The translations under genes were made by a program, and so were the position numbers. The notes under the pieces are model-generated. The model ran no database searches and was not told the origin of the DNA. It worked only from the letters and a program-made list of their open reading frames with translations. A DNA stretch of 64,000 nt, taken from contig NZ_CP034142.1 of assembly GCF_003994855.1 (NCBI RefSeq), positions 1,426,001 through 1,490,000 on the forward strand. The letters are read 5' to 3'. Of the stretch, positions 44,602 to 51,575 are shown in pieces. The first letter of the stretch is position 1. Every line of letters begins with the position of its first letter. This DNA comes from Marinobacter sp. NP-4(2019). Lineage in GTDB: Bacteria; Pseudomonadota; Gammaproteobacteria; Pseudomonadales; Oleiphilaceae.

Positions 44602-44882
44602 ATTACCGCATAAGCCGCGCACCAAAGTCCGGAACCTGATGAAGCTGGGCGTGCATGTACAGGCCGCCGTTGCATGTGGCATCACCAGTAAAGGCCCTTG
44701 GCGCAGCTCCAAGACACCGGGCATTCAGCAGGCATTATCCAATAAATACCTGAAAGTCCATGGTTTGGTACCACTGCGTGATGGATGGATCAAACTTCAC
44801 CATTCCCGGTGAAACGCCCTGTGCGGAGTCGCATGCAGGGTGTTGTGGGGCTGGGGGTTAGATACCCCCGGCTACCCGATTA
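44602..44882 (+). mobile_element. 3' remnant of a group II intron
   Basis: This stretch is the right end of a bacterial group II intron: the C-terminal part of the intron-encoded protein (see next entry) and then about 70 bases with the shape of domains V and VI, CGCCCTGTGCGG...GTCGCATGCAGGGTG...GGGGGTTAGATACCCCC, ending in CTACCCGAT(T). The 5' part, the ribozyme core and the RT domain are absent, and the remnant starts 5 bases after the AraC stop. Its orientation is opposite to that of the cassette genes on its right, as reported for class C introns that target attC sites. Confidence 0.72.
44605..44812 (+). pseudogene. ltrA: C-terminal fragment of a group II intron maturase/reverse transcriptase
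   Basis: The + frame from 44605 reads KPRTKVRNLMKLGVHVQ, then SKGPWRSSKTPGIQQALSN and KYLKVH, the hallmark C-terminus of LtrA-type proteins. After CAT at 44758 an extra T shifts the frame; the next frame reads GLVPLRDGWIKLHHSR and stops at 44812. It is both 5'-truncated and frameshifted, so it is not functional. Confidence 0.75.
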
Positions 44883-45674
44883 GCGAAGATAGTTCATGTT
44901 GCTGTGACCGTTATCTATTTCAAACTCTCTCAAAAACTCGAATAGATGGGAGGAATTGACAACAAAAACCGTATTCTCCTTTGCTTTAGCAACATCTTGA
45001 TGGCCAGCAACTTGATAAATTTCGGGAATCTCATAAACCGGATTAAGTTGCTTCCTGAATCGAACATAAGGCACTTCTTCAAATTTGGCGTCCTCCAATG
45101 TACCGTCTTTTAACGAGATGGATTGGGCATTGAAGCGGCACACCTGAAGAGTTGCTGTAGTTACTATTACGTTGAAATAGATCTTTAAATCTTCTCTGTC
45201 GTCTAAACTCAACGACTTATCTTCCATAGCCAGTGCCTCGGTCGCCGATACTAACTCGGCTGAGGACCTTTCGATCAGAGACTGCGAGCGATTATCCGTC
45301 CCTGGAATCACACAAAATTGTGACTCCGGAGTTGGAGGGTCTAAGGTAAGGTCAATCCATTCGAAGCGCTTTACGTCAGACCCGGTCTTCCTGAAAACAA
45401 AGCTTTTTGTGTGACGCCTAACCATCGGCGAGCTCTCATTTACCAAGAAAATCCAAGAAGTATCTTTCACTCGCTTGCACTCAACAACCAAATATTGAGT
45501 ACCACCTTTATGAGCTAGCACCAAATCTATGAATCCCGATTCCGACGTGTTTTCATTACGCCATGAATGTTCCGTGTACTTCGTCGACCAGCCATGTTGA
45601 ACGGATAATTCGTTAACATTATTAGCAATTGCAATTTGTAGAGGGAACCCTGAAGAATTGACATGACCTTTCAT
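44880..45674 (-). CDS. Unknown protein with PD-(D/E)XK nuclease-like N-terminus (cassette gene)
   Basis: The 264-residue product has no family name I recognise. Residues 35-70 contain SGFIDLVLAHKG followed by YLVVECKRVKD, that is an Asp, then the E-x-K of the PD-(D/E)XK nuclease fold. The rest is a mix of strands and helices. AAAGGA 6 bases before the ATG lies directly after an attC-like repeat. The stop codon is built partly from the end of the intron remnant, so the original C-terminus and attC were probably lost. A restriction-like or phage-defence role is possible but unproven. Confidence 0.6.
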   Translation of the reverse strand: MKGHVNSSGFPLQIAIANNVNELSVQHGWSTKYTEHSWRNENTSESGFIDLVLAHKGGTQYLVVECKRVKDTSWIFLVNESSPMVRRHTKSFVFRKTGSDVKRFEWIDLTLDPPTPESQFCVIPGTDNRSQSLIERSSAELVSATEALAMEDKSLSLDDREDLKIYFNVIVTTATLQVCRFNAQSISLKDGTLEDAKFEEVPYVRFRKQLNPVYEIPEIYQVAGHQDVAKAKENTVFVVNSSHLFEFLREFEIDNGHSNMNYLR

Positions 45675-45690
45675 TTGGAATCCTTTTCTC

Positions 45691-45771
45691 GCTAACGCCA
45701 GCCGGCATGCGCGGCTACGAAATGGAGGCTAAGCCGCAATGGAGTAGACGTCGCCGTGACTGGCCTTGACA
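45691..45771 (-). repeat. attC-like site (A)
   Basis: On the minus strand this runs from about GTGTCAAGGCCAGTC to GGCGTTAGC. The right core GTTAGC is clear; the left one is degenerate. GCCAG and CTGGC flank a central part (GGCGACGTCTACT...ATTGCGGCTT...TAGCCGCGCATGC) that is shared nearly base for base with the site at 47668. It lies between one gene's stop and the next gene's ribosome-binding site, as integron recombination sites do. Confidence 0.6.
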
Positions 45772-45781
45772 CTAATGATGA

Positions 45782-46327
45782 CTAATCGAAAGTCTCGAGA
45801 AAAAACCTCTTGAGCTCACTCTCAAGCTCTTCAATTGCCGTGGAAATTCTAGTCATTGTTTCCGTGCACTCCTTATATCCCTGAGGATCTGACCTGCCAA
45901 TCTTTACTTCCTGACCACACTTCACGCCCAGAAATCGAAGCTTTTCAAGGTCTCGAATTATCTCATGCCCACGTGCGTAAAAATCAGAAGGAAGACTGGC
46001 ACGCTGAACCCCGGTAAGGTCGGATTTGGCAAGTTCCAACACGAGGTTTGGGTAATCGTTCATGAACCTTTCATGTTCGAAATCACCTTGTAGTGCCGCC
46101 ATTACTATTGACGATGCCGCGTATTCTGCACTACGCATTGGGCTAATCCACTCTAGCGCTGCCGCGACTGCATCCCTACGCAATTCATCAAGCTTGTTTC
46201 GGCGCTCTCGCTTCCATTTCTGTCTTTCAATAAAAAAGGTCGTAATGGAGGTTAAAAGCCCGCCAACGATCACCGCGAGAAGGGTTCCCAGGATCTGAAT
46301 TAATTGCGCCTCCTCAGGTAAATTCAT
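45782..46327 (-). CDS. Unknown membrane-anchored protein (cassette gene)
   Basis: I do not recognise a family. The 181-residue product has one N-terminal membrane helix (about 10-33, QILGTLLAVIVGGLLTSITT), then a basic, helical cytoplasmic part (ERQKWKRERRNKLDELRRDA) and a long helical C-terminus with a coiled-coil look near 150-178. AAGGA 7 bases before the ATG. It is one of three membrane proteins in the cassette array; similar short anchored proteins are common in such arrays and mostly uncharacterised. Confidence 0.6.
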   Translation of the reverse strand: MNLPEEAQLIQILGTLLAVIVGGLLTSITTFFIERQKWKRERRNKLDELRRDAVAAALEWISPMRSAEYAASSIVMAALQGDFEHERFMNDYPNLVLELAKSDLTGVQRASLPSDFYARGHEIIRDLEKLRFLGVKCGQEVKIGRSDPQGYKECTETMTRISTAIEELESELKRFFLETFD

Positions 46328-46352
46328 AATTCATTCCTTGGATCTAGACATT

Positions 46353-46396
46353 ATGACTCCCCACGAGGTGGGGGCAGCCCCCTAGTGGGGAGTCAT
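46353..46396. repeat. Long perfect palindromic hairpin
   Basis: ATGACTCCCCAC and GTGGGGAGTCAT are exact inverted repeats (12 bp), and inside them GGGGG pairs with CCCCC around CAG. The whole 44-base structure sits between a cassette gene start and the attC-like site F, touching the latter. Its nature is open: terminator, attC side structure, or small mobile-element scar. Confidence 0.6.
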
Positions 46397-46468
46397 ATCA
46401 ACGCGCGGGTTCAGCCGCCGGTTTGGAGCGGCAGCGGAAAACCGGTGGACTTCCCCCGTCGGTTACAT
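46396..46468 (-). repeat. attC-like site (F)
   Basis: On the minus strand, from ATGTAAC to GTTGATA, with inner complementary arms CCGGTTT and AAACCGG and outer near-complementary CGACGGG/CCCGCGCG. The 73-base length and position directly after the stop at 46476 fit attC. The core bases deviate at one or two positions. Confidence 0.5.
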
Positions 46469-46475
46469 GGTCATG

Positions 46476-47132
46476 TCACTGTGGCCCAGGTTCTTCGCGG
46501 TCTCTTTTTGTCGCATAGGAAATACCTGCCGCTGCAACACCACTACCGACCAATAAAGCCCCGATAATCTCCCCGACACTGAAGTCGACGGATATGGAAA
46601 TCTCTGAAGTCAGCCCTAATATCACCAACGACGCCAACATCGCTAATATTAGTGCCAAAACCATGAGGTAGGGGAAATTAATAGCAGAATTCAACCTATC
46701 CCAAAACGTGACTTTACCGTGCAACTTTCCGTATTCAATCTTTTCTTCAAGCTCAAAAATTCTATTTCGGTACTCGATCTCTCTTCGAGCACGTGCTTTA
46801 GCTTCTGCTTCCTCCTTGTTCGACTCCAAAACCTTGTAAAATGCTTCAGAAAGTACGTCTCTTTTAAACAGATCTAAAGAATCTTTATCGTGCTCGTCGT
46901 ATCTAGCCAAAGTTTTCCGTAGATCGGCCCTGTAACGTTCCAGCTTATATAGAGGAGCAACTCCTCTGTATACCTCCTCATCGAAAACACTAGTCATTGA
47001 CTCTAGGCTCAACATGCATGCGGCAGTCTTCGCCTGAAGTTTGCAATCAGTTTCGCCAGATCTATTCCTTGTATCTCTAATAAGGAAATTAGAAATCAGC
47101 CTGCTGACCTGCTCATGTAAATCTTGATTCAA
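46476..47132 (-). CDS. Unknown two-helix membrane protein with coiled coil (cassette gene)
   Basis: The start is a TTG at 47132, chosen because GGGAG lies 8 bases upstream and directly follows an attC-core-like sequence; 218 residues result. No family is recognised. Residues 1-105 are polar and helical, 105-145 form a charged coiled coil (EEAEAKARARREIEYRNRIF), and two membrane helices follow (about 152-175 and 185-205) before a short basic tail. The layout recalls membrane-linked sensors or pore-forming effectors in defence islands, but nothing proves it. Confidence 0.55.
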   Translation of the reverse strand: MNQDLHEQVSRLISNFLIRDTRNRSGETDCKLQAKTAACMLSLESMTSVFDEEVYRGVAPLYKLERYRADLRKTLARYDEHDKDSLDLFKRDVLSEAFYKVLESNKEEAEAKARARREIEYRNRIFELEEKIEYGKLHGKVTFWDRLNSAINFPYLMVLALILAMLASLVILGLTSEISISVDFSVGEIIGALLVGSGVAAAGISYATKRDREEPGPQ

Positions 47133-47145
47133 TTCAAACTCTCCC

Positions 47146-47178
47146 GCTTAGCAAGGCCGCGCAGCCGATTGTTAAAAC
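47146..47178 (-). repeat. Degenerate or shortened attC-like junction (E)
   Basis: Only 33 bases separate the stop at 47179 from the next ribosome-binding site. On the minus strand the ends read GTTTTAAC and GCTAAGC, close to attC cores, with GGC...GCC pairing between. It is too short for a normal attC, so it may be a deletion product. Confidence 0.3.
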
Positions 47179-47652
47179 TTAGTCTCGATCCAAGGCACTT
47201 CTCTTGAAGTTGGGACCTTTAGCAACTACGAGGACTCGCCAAAGCTCGAACACCATATAAAAAGAAACTAATCCCACCATCCACCAAATGACACCTTTGA
47301 CGCCAAGGCCAAACGCATACGTGATGAACGTGACTAGGTAGAGAATTGTCGTATTAGAGATGCCATGGGTCACAAACCAATCAACGAAGCTACCTAGGTG
47401 CCCTCTTTCATGGTAACCCATGTTCGTCAGAACGAGATCTGCGACCCAGGTGATGAAAAATAGCGCAAGAAAACTTGGGCTTGTCAGCGACACTGCCAAA
47501 ATTAGCAGCTTGGCCGTATCTATTTGTAGAAATAGCTCTGGATTTAACCGATAGATCAAAAGGAAGGCAGGCGCGATGAACGAAACGAAGAAAATAGCTA
47601 AAAGGACAGCTGAGCTGGGATTAAGGCTCTTAACTTCTTCCAGAATACTCAT
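47179..47652 (-). CDS. Unknown four-helix membrane protein (cassette gene)
   Basis: The 157-residue protein has four hydrophobic segments (about 15-35, 45-70, 95-115 and 120-140; for example VLLAIFFVSFIAPAFLLIY) and almost no soluble part. AGGGAG 6 bases before the ATG follows attC-like site B immediately. I recognise no family. Being next to other small membrane proteins in the array, it may be an accessory or immunity-type gene; this is a guess. Confidence 0.55.
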   Translation of the reverse strand: MSILEEVKSLNPSSAVLLAIFFVSFIAPAFLLIYRLNPELFLQIDTAKLLILAVSLTSPSFLALFFITWVADLVLTNMGYHERGHLGSFVDWFVTHGISNTTILYLVTFITYAFGLGVKGVIWWMVGLVSFYMVFELWRVLVVAKGPNFKRSALDRD

Positions 47653-47667
47653 CGCTGACTCCCTGTG

Positions 47668-47753
47668 ATTTTAACGCCATCCAGCATGCGCGGCTACGGA
47701 ATGGAGGCGAAGCCGCAATGTAGTAGACGTCGCCATGCTTGGGTTGGTTAGAC
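47668..47753 (-). repeat. attC-like site (B)
   Basis: On the minus strand GTCTAAC (overlapping the stop of the gene at 47748) begins and GTTAAAAT ends this 86-base site. CCAAGCATG pairs with CATGCTGG with one unpaired base, the kind of extrahelical base that sets attC strand choice. The centre is nearly the same as in site A. This is one of the two clearest attC candidates. Confidence 0.7.
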
Positions 47754-48635
47754 TCTAGATCCGGCAGAATCATCAATCGATTCAATAACCTCGCGCAAAG
47801 CCTCAAAGTCCTCATATTCACTTACTGTATTGCCATGAGTAGATAGTGTACCCAAGGCTTTACTTATCTCGCGCAGCATTTTTTTCGTGGAGTTTCTATC
47901 GCAACCTTGCTCGACCAAGATTCTTCTCAGAGTGTCTCGCCAAAACTCGACTTCTTTTCCATAATCTGAAACGCGGCGTAGAAGAAAGACTCTCTGACGC
48001 TTATAAATTTTACGGATTTCAGTCAAGCTTTCGGTTAGTCTATCAATCTTATCAGAAGAGTTCTCAAGCTGCCCTGATAGATCCTCAAGATTTTTCTGCA
48101 ATCCTTCTATTTTTGATCTCATCCAAATTGCCAGTAAAAATATAAAAATGCTGTATATCGCAGCGGTTTGAGCACCTTTTAAAAATGCACTTTTTACCGG
48201 ATCTACCACATCTTCATCATTTTTTATCTCGAGCTTCAGATCTTTTGCATTTAGAAATTGACAGCAACTTGAATCCTCAAACTTAAGAGGAACCAGGATT
48301 CTTGTAACTGCCTCGCCAGTAACCTCTGAGATATTAAAGACATTAAATTCATCGGGAGAGGCAGTGCTATCAACTTTTTCGATCTTAACTGGCTTGGACG
48401 ATACAATCTCTTTTTCCTCTAGCCCAAGTGGCATGAGAATCTTTATGCCGTTTATGGAGCTCGACTTATAGTTTTCGATTTCGATTGGGATGAAGCGGTC
48501 ATATCCGATAGAAACCATTGCCCCTTTTCTAACGTATCCGGAATCTGCCGTTAACATTTCAAACGTCCAATTCATCACGAGCGTCAGAATGAAGACCAAA
48601 ATTATATTCAAAACTTGAGAAACATAACTAATCAT
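47748..48635 (-). CDS. Unknown membrane protein with coiled coil (cassette gene)
   Basis: From the ATG at 48635 (GGAG 5 bases upstream) the protein has 295 residues. A first helix spans about 6-24 (SQVLNIILVFILTLVMNW), a probably extracytoplasmic domain of mixed strands follows, a second helix is at about 163-183 (AAIYSIFIFLLAIWM), and a coiled coil covers 185-230 (KIEGLQKNLEDLSGQLENSS). The remainder is cytoplasmic. No family is recognised. It directly follows the retron cassette's attC but is separated from it by that site, so it is not assumed to be part of the retron. Confidence 0.55.
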   Translation of the reverse strand: MISYVSQVLNIILVFILTLVMNWTFEMLTADSGYVRKGAMVSIGYDRFIPIEIENYKSSSINGIKILMPLGLEEKEIVSSKPVKIEKVDSTASPDEFNVFNISEVTGEAVTRILVPLKFEDSSCCQFLNAKDLKLEIKNDEDVVDPVKSAFLKGAQTAAIYSIFIFLLAIWMRSKIEGLQKNLEDLSGQLENSSDKIDRLTESLTEIRKIYKRQRVFLLRRVSDYGKEVEFWRDTLRRILVEQGCDRNSTKKMLREISKALGTLSTHGNTVSEYEDFEALREVIESIDDSAGSRV

Positions 48636-48649
48636 TAATTCTCCATTAA

Positions 48650-48734
48650 ATCTAACGCGCCATATCACCGGTAGCAAAAACAGAGCGAGGAATGAGCGGA
48701 GCTTTTGCTGTCCGAGTGCATGTGATTGTTAGCT
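48650..48734 (-). repeat. attC-like site (C), after the retron RT gene
   Basis: On the minus strand it runs from GCTAACAATCACATG to ATGGCGCGTTAGAT, 85 bases. The right core GTTAGAT matches the GTTRRRY consensus. ATCAC pairs with GTGAT and AGCAAAA with TTTTGCT in the folded form. It starts 14 bases past the reverse-transcriptase stop and ends 15 bases before the next start. Confidence 0.72.
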
Positions 48735-48747
48735 CAAAACTATAAAG

Positions 48748-49902
48748 CTAAACACTAGCTCCCCAGGCTATTTTTTTAAACTCCGCACGCAATCGAGCAC
48801 CTAGATCAGGTTGCACTTGGTGTGCGTAATTAATTAATCCTTCAACATGATTCTTTAGACCCATCACTGAATCAAATCCGCGATTCTGTGCATGCAAGGC
48901 AGGACCTATATGTTGCTTATTCATATAATATAAATGCATTCTAATTTTAGATCTAAATTCGCGAGTAAGCTTTGGAACAGCGCCGTCAACAAGAAGGCCT
49001 AGTACAAGCTTTCTGGCCCCAGGGGGGTGTATACGAGTTTTAGAGATATTGGGCCGAAATCCTTCTGCCTTCATACGACCATACAATCTTGATATTAGTT
49101 TTTTCCCTATCTCCCGATTAAAAGAGAGATCTTTTGTCGAGAAAAACATATCATCCGCATACCTCGTATAGTACATTCCATACTCAGCAGCAATATCTCC
49201 GATATCTTTATCAAACTCTCTTAAAGCTAGATTCGTTAACATTGGGCTTGTTGGTGCGCCTTGAGGTACATGGCCTATCCGACAGTTTTTGTATCCATCT
49301 ATTTTATAGATGCGATCATCCCGTACTTCCCACCTATTACCTGAGCGTGTTTTTGTATGCGCGCCTAGCCTAGTGCATAATCTTGCCATCTCAAAAGAAA
49401 TCAGTGCTTGATATCCAAGTGACCGAAATACGCGATATACCGCTATTTCAGAAAATGATTCAAAAAAATTTGCGACATCAAGCTTTATAAGCCATCGGCA
49501 ACCACAATGAACACTGGCAGCATCAACGATGTTGCAGTTTTTCGCATAAGCAACACTTGAATGATGGGGTGTTCCAAACGCAAGAATGTTTTGCGCTATC
49601 CAGCGCTGGACCTCAAGGAGAAAGATGTCTGGGACACAGATTATCCTGTAAGCCCTTTTCCCATTTTTCTTAAGTTTAAAAGTTGTGTAGGGCTCGTCCC
49701 CACTTCTTGCAACAGCTTTGCGCAGCAGAGAATAATCGGCCTCTACATAGTGGGCCAAATGCCTGAGAGAGAATAGAGGTGGCAACCTAGGGTCAACTGA
49801 TCGAGTTATTTCCGCACAGGAAATAGCATTCTCTACGACTTTAGGGGCCACCCCTTGTTCTTCCGCAGCTTTCCTAAATTGTTGAGGATTCCAGCGATGC
49901 AT
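48748..49902 (-). CDS. Retron-type reverse transcriptase
   Basis: The 384-residue product is the right size for a retron RT, without the maturase/endonuclease domains of intron RTs. Catalytic motifs are clear: IKLDVANFFESF (motif A region), GAPTSPMLTNLALREFD (motif B region) and TRYADDMFFS with the YADD catalytic pair near residue 250. The retron-specific NAxxH motif is represented by AASVH just before motif A, and the VTG motif by VLG in KLVLGLLVDG. It starts within the a2 arm of the RNA listed at 49870. It would use this RNA as template and primer to make msDNA. The base composition is lower in GC than the flanking chromosome. Confidence 0.85.
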   Translation of the reverse strand: MHRWNPQQFRKAAEEQGVAPKVVENAISCAEITRSVDPRLPPLFSLRHLAHYVEADYSLLRKAVARSGDEPYTTFKLKKNGKRAYRIICVPDIFLLEVQRWIAQNILAFGTPHHSSVAYAKNCNIVDAASVHCGCRWLIKLDVANFFESFSEIAVYRVFRSLGYQALISFEMARLCTRLGAHTKTRSGNRWEVRDDRIYKIDGYKNCRIGHVPQGAPTSPMLTNLALREFDKDIGDIAAEYGMYYTRYADDMFFSTKDLSFNREIGKKLISRLYGRMKAEGFRPNISKTRIHPPGARKLVLGLLVDGAVPKLTREFRSKIRMHLYYMNKQHIGPALHAQNRGFDSVMGLKNHVEGLINYAHQVQPDLGARLRAEFKKIAWGASV

Positions 49903-50125
49903 CTACTTTGACACCTTTAGGTGAGATTTGTCGCGCTTGCCCGCCAGTCCCCGCCGCGTGGATAGCGCGACAAACCTTAGCGCAAGCGCAAGCTCATCCA
50001 TAGAGTCGCAGTAATCTGCTCTCCGTAAGTGTGACAAATCTAGTGTGTCACACTGTTGCCAACCCGGAAGAACCGGTTCAGCGTGAACTAGATACATCAA
50101 CTGGAACCCTCAACAATTTAGGAAA
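49870..50125 (-). ncRNA. Candidate retron msr-msd RNA with 25-bp a1/a2 stem
   Basis: Transcribed on the minus strand from about 50125 to 49870. Its two ends are complementary over 25 bases (50101-50125 with 49870-49894) with only a G-U wobble, as expected for the retron a1/a2 stem. Inside are AGTGTGACA/TGTCACACT (perfect 9 bp, 50028-50054), AGAG-CAG/CTG...CTCT next to it, and a long hairpin with TTTGTCGCGCT pairing AGCGCGACAAA (perfect 11 bp, 49927-49974), a good msd stem. The a1 arm overlaps the stop of the effector gene and the a2 arm overlaps codons 3-11 of the RT gene. The priming G and exact msr/msd limits are not fixed. Confidence 0.72.
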
Positions 50126-51347
50126 ATAATGCTCGTTCACTGTTTTTTTTTGAATTTACGGGAGATTTGCTTACCCTTCTTGCATAATTGAGCTGCCCTT
50201 TGCCGATACTAGTAAGCCGTCTATTTGCATCTATCCACCCCCACTGATTTGCATTTTCCAAAAGAATATTGATCAATGTGATATTAAGTCCTGTCTTTCT
50301 TGATACGGCTTCTGACTGTCTCGGTCCCGTCCTGATTGCAGCCAAGACAAAGAGCATGCTTTTGGCTTCATCACTATATAAAGACGTCCAGTCGCCACGG
50401 GATAGCCGTACTTCATTCATTCGAGCCAGTTTGCGTCTCAGCTCGCTCTCTTCCTTAACCGAATTGAAAGCATTTCGGCTTGCAGCTGTACCACGATTTG
50501 GAAACATTGGTTTCCAGTTTTTCCTCTTATCATTTTTGAACAATAGCCTCGGCACATTGTTCGGGCAGCCGTGAGAAAACACCAATAAAGCCCCAGAACC
50601 TCGATAACCCAATGATTCAGCTCCATCATGGTCGATGGGATCATAATGTATACATAGAGAACGTATTTTTTCCGCTGTATCCTTGTCGAACTCAGTAAAT
50701 ATGGTTGGACATGATCTCGCAATTCGAACTTCAGGCTTTGTTTTGTGGGATTTTAAAAAAGAAACTCCCGCCTCCGTTCCAGTATATGACACAATAGTAA
50801 AGTCAATTAGGCCCAACGACTTCCAACTTTTTACACTAGCAACCTTCCACGCAGAGTCTAAATATTCATAGGCTCTACGACCGCTCCCTATCATGTCGGT
50901 AACCAACATGAAGTGTCTAACCTTCTTTTTTCTTATTTGGGCTGGACTAGGGTGCGAGACAAATTTCCCTGGCTGTTGTTTACAAATATCAGTCACTAGC
51001 CAAGCAATAATACCTTCGCTTCCAACCGACATGTCATAAGGAAGCTTTGGCTTTACGGGTTGCGGGCCTTGGCCGAATGCTCTCCTATTCTTCTTCCTCC
51101 TAGGTTGTTGGTAGAGTGCGTTGGGAACCCCCCCTTTTCCTCGCCTAATCTCTCTCTCTGAAAATATACCGATTACACCATTGATGTTTCTTGCTACATC
51201 TATGATCGAATCTTGGATGGCATCAACGAGCTCATCGTGTTCTATCAACGCGAGCGAATCGAGCAAGGAGCAAGCCAGGCACTGATCTTCTGGCCGAAAC
51301 TGGTCTACCCAAGATATGCCCTCGGTTGTTTCAGATAAGCGCGTCAT
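50118..51347 (-). CDS. PRTase-like/winged-helix retron effector
   Basis: The 409-residue protein (AAGGTGA before the ATG) has a phosphoribosyltransferase-like domain in the N-terminal half: strands near 115-120, the PRPP-loop-like LVTDMIGSGRRAYEYL at 148-163 and IDFTIVSYTG. The C-terminal part (about 320-395) has the look of a winged helix with SEAVSRKTGLNITLINILLE and a short wing. PRTase plus winged-helix partners define one retron class (type III in the published classification, from memory). In retron systems the partner is a toxin held in check by the msDNA-RT complex and released by phage infection. The stop overlaps the RNA's a1 arm, tying the two together. Confidence 0.68.
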   Translation of the reverse strand: MTRLSETTEGISWVDQFRPEDQCLACSLLDSLALIEHDELVDAIQDSIIDVARNINGVIGIFSEREIRRGKGGVPNALYQQPRRKKNRRAFGQGPQPVKPKLPYDMSVGSEGIIAWLVTDICKQQPGKFVSHPSPAQIRKKKVRHFMLVTDMIGSGRRAYEYLDSAWKVASVKSWKSLGLIDFTIVSYTGTEAGVSFLKSHKTKPEVRIARSCPTIFTEFDKDTAEKIRSLCIHYDPIDHDGAESLGYRGSGALLVFSHGCPNNVPRLLFKNDKRKNWKPMFPNRGTAASRNAFNSVKEESELRRKLARMNEVRLSRGDWTSLYSDEAKSMLFVLAAIRTGPRQSEAVSRKTGLNITLINILLENANQWGWIDANRRLTSIGKGQLNYARRVSKSPVNSKKNSERALFS

Positions 51348-51360
51348 TCGTCACCTTCGA

Positions 51361-51575
51361 GCTAACGAGGCTGTAGAAAAAGGTCAGACCGTTTCTGGAG
51401 CCTCGATTTGATTAATATTTGTACCGAAAACCGAGCTCTCTCGAAAAATCCGGGGCACTTTACATCGAAAAAATCATCAGATTTCACGTAGGAGCGCGTC
51501 GCTCTGAAACCCTTGTAGTTTTTCTACAGCCGCAAAGCGGTGGAAAAATTGTCCGACAACAGCGGCTGGTTATAC
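51361..51575 (-). repeat. attC-like site (D), interrupted by a MITE-like insert
   Basis: On the minus strand it begins at GTATAAC, which overlaps the stop of the HNH gene, continues as a half-site (CAGCCGCTGTTGTCGGAC, with CCGC/GCGG) and ends in CTCGTTAGC just before the PRTase ribosome-binding site. At 215 bases it is longer than normal attC because of the insert at 51369-51531. Confidence 0.5.
51369..51531. mobile_element. MITE-like element with 13-bp terminal inverted repeats
   Basis: GGCTGTAGAAAAA (51369-51381) and TTTTTCTACAGCC (51519-51531) are exact inverted repeats at the ends of a 163-base sequence with no open frame. No target duplication is obvious. It splits attC-like site D, which suggests insertion into it. 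Confidence 0.5.

Noticed and set aside
47146..47178. Full attC site at 47146-47178
   Set aside because: Only 33 bases long; cores are recognisable but the arms are too short, so it is listed only as a degenerate junction.
48748..49902. RT read as a group II intron maturase or a diversity-generating retroelement
   Set aside because: It lacks the maturase and endonuclease domains, has no intron domain V/VI next to it, and no variable-repeat/template-repeat pair or target gene was seen. The partner gene and flanking RNA fit a retron better.
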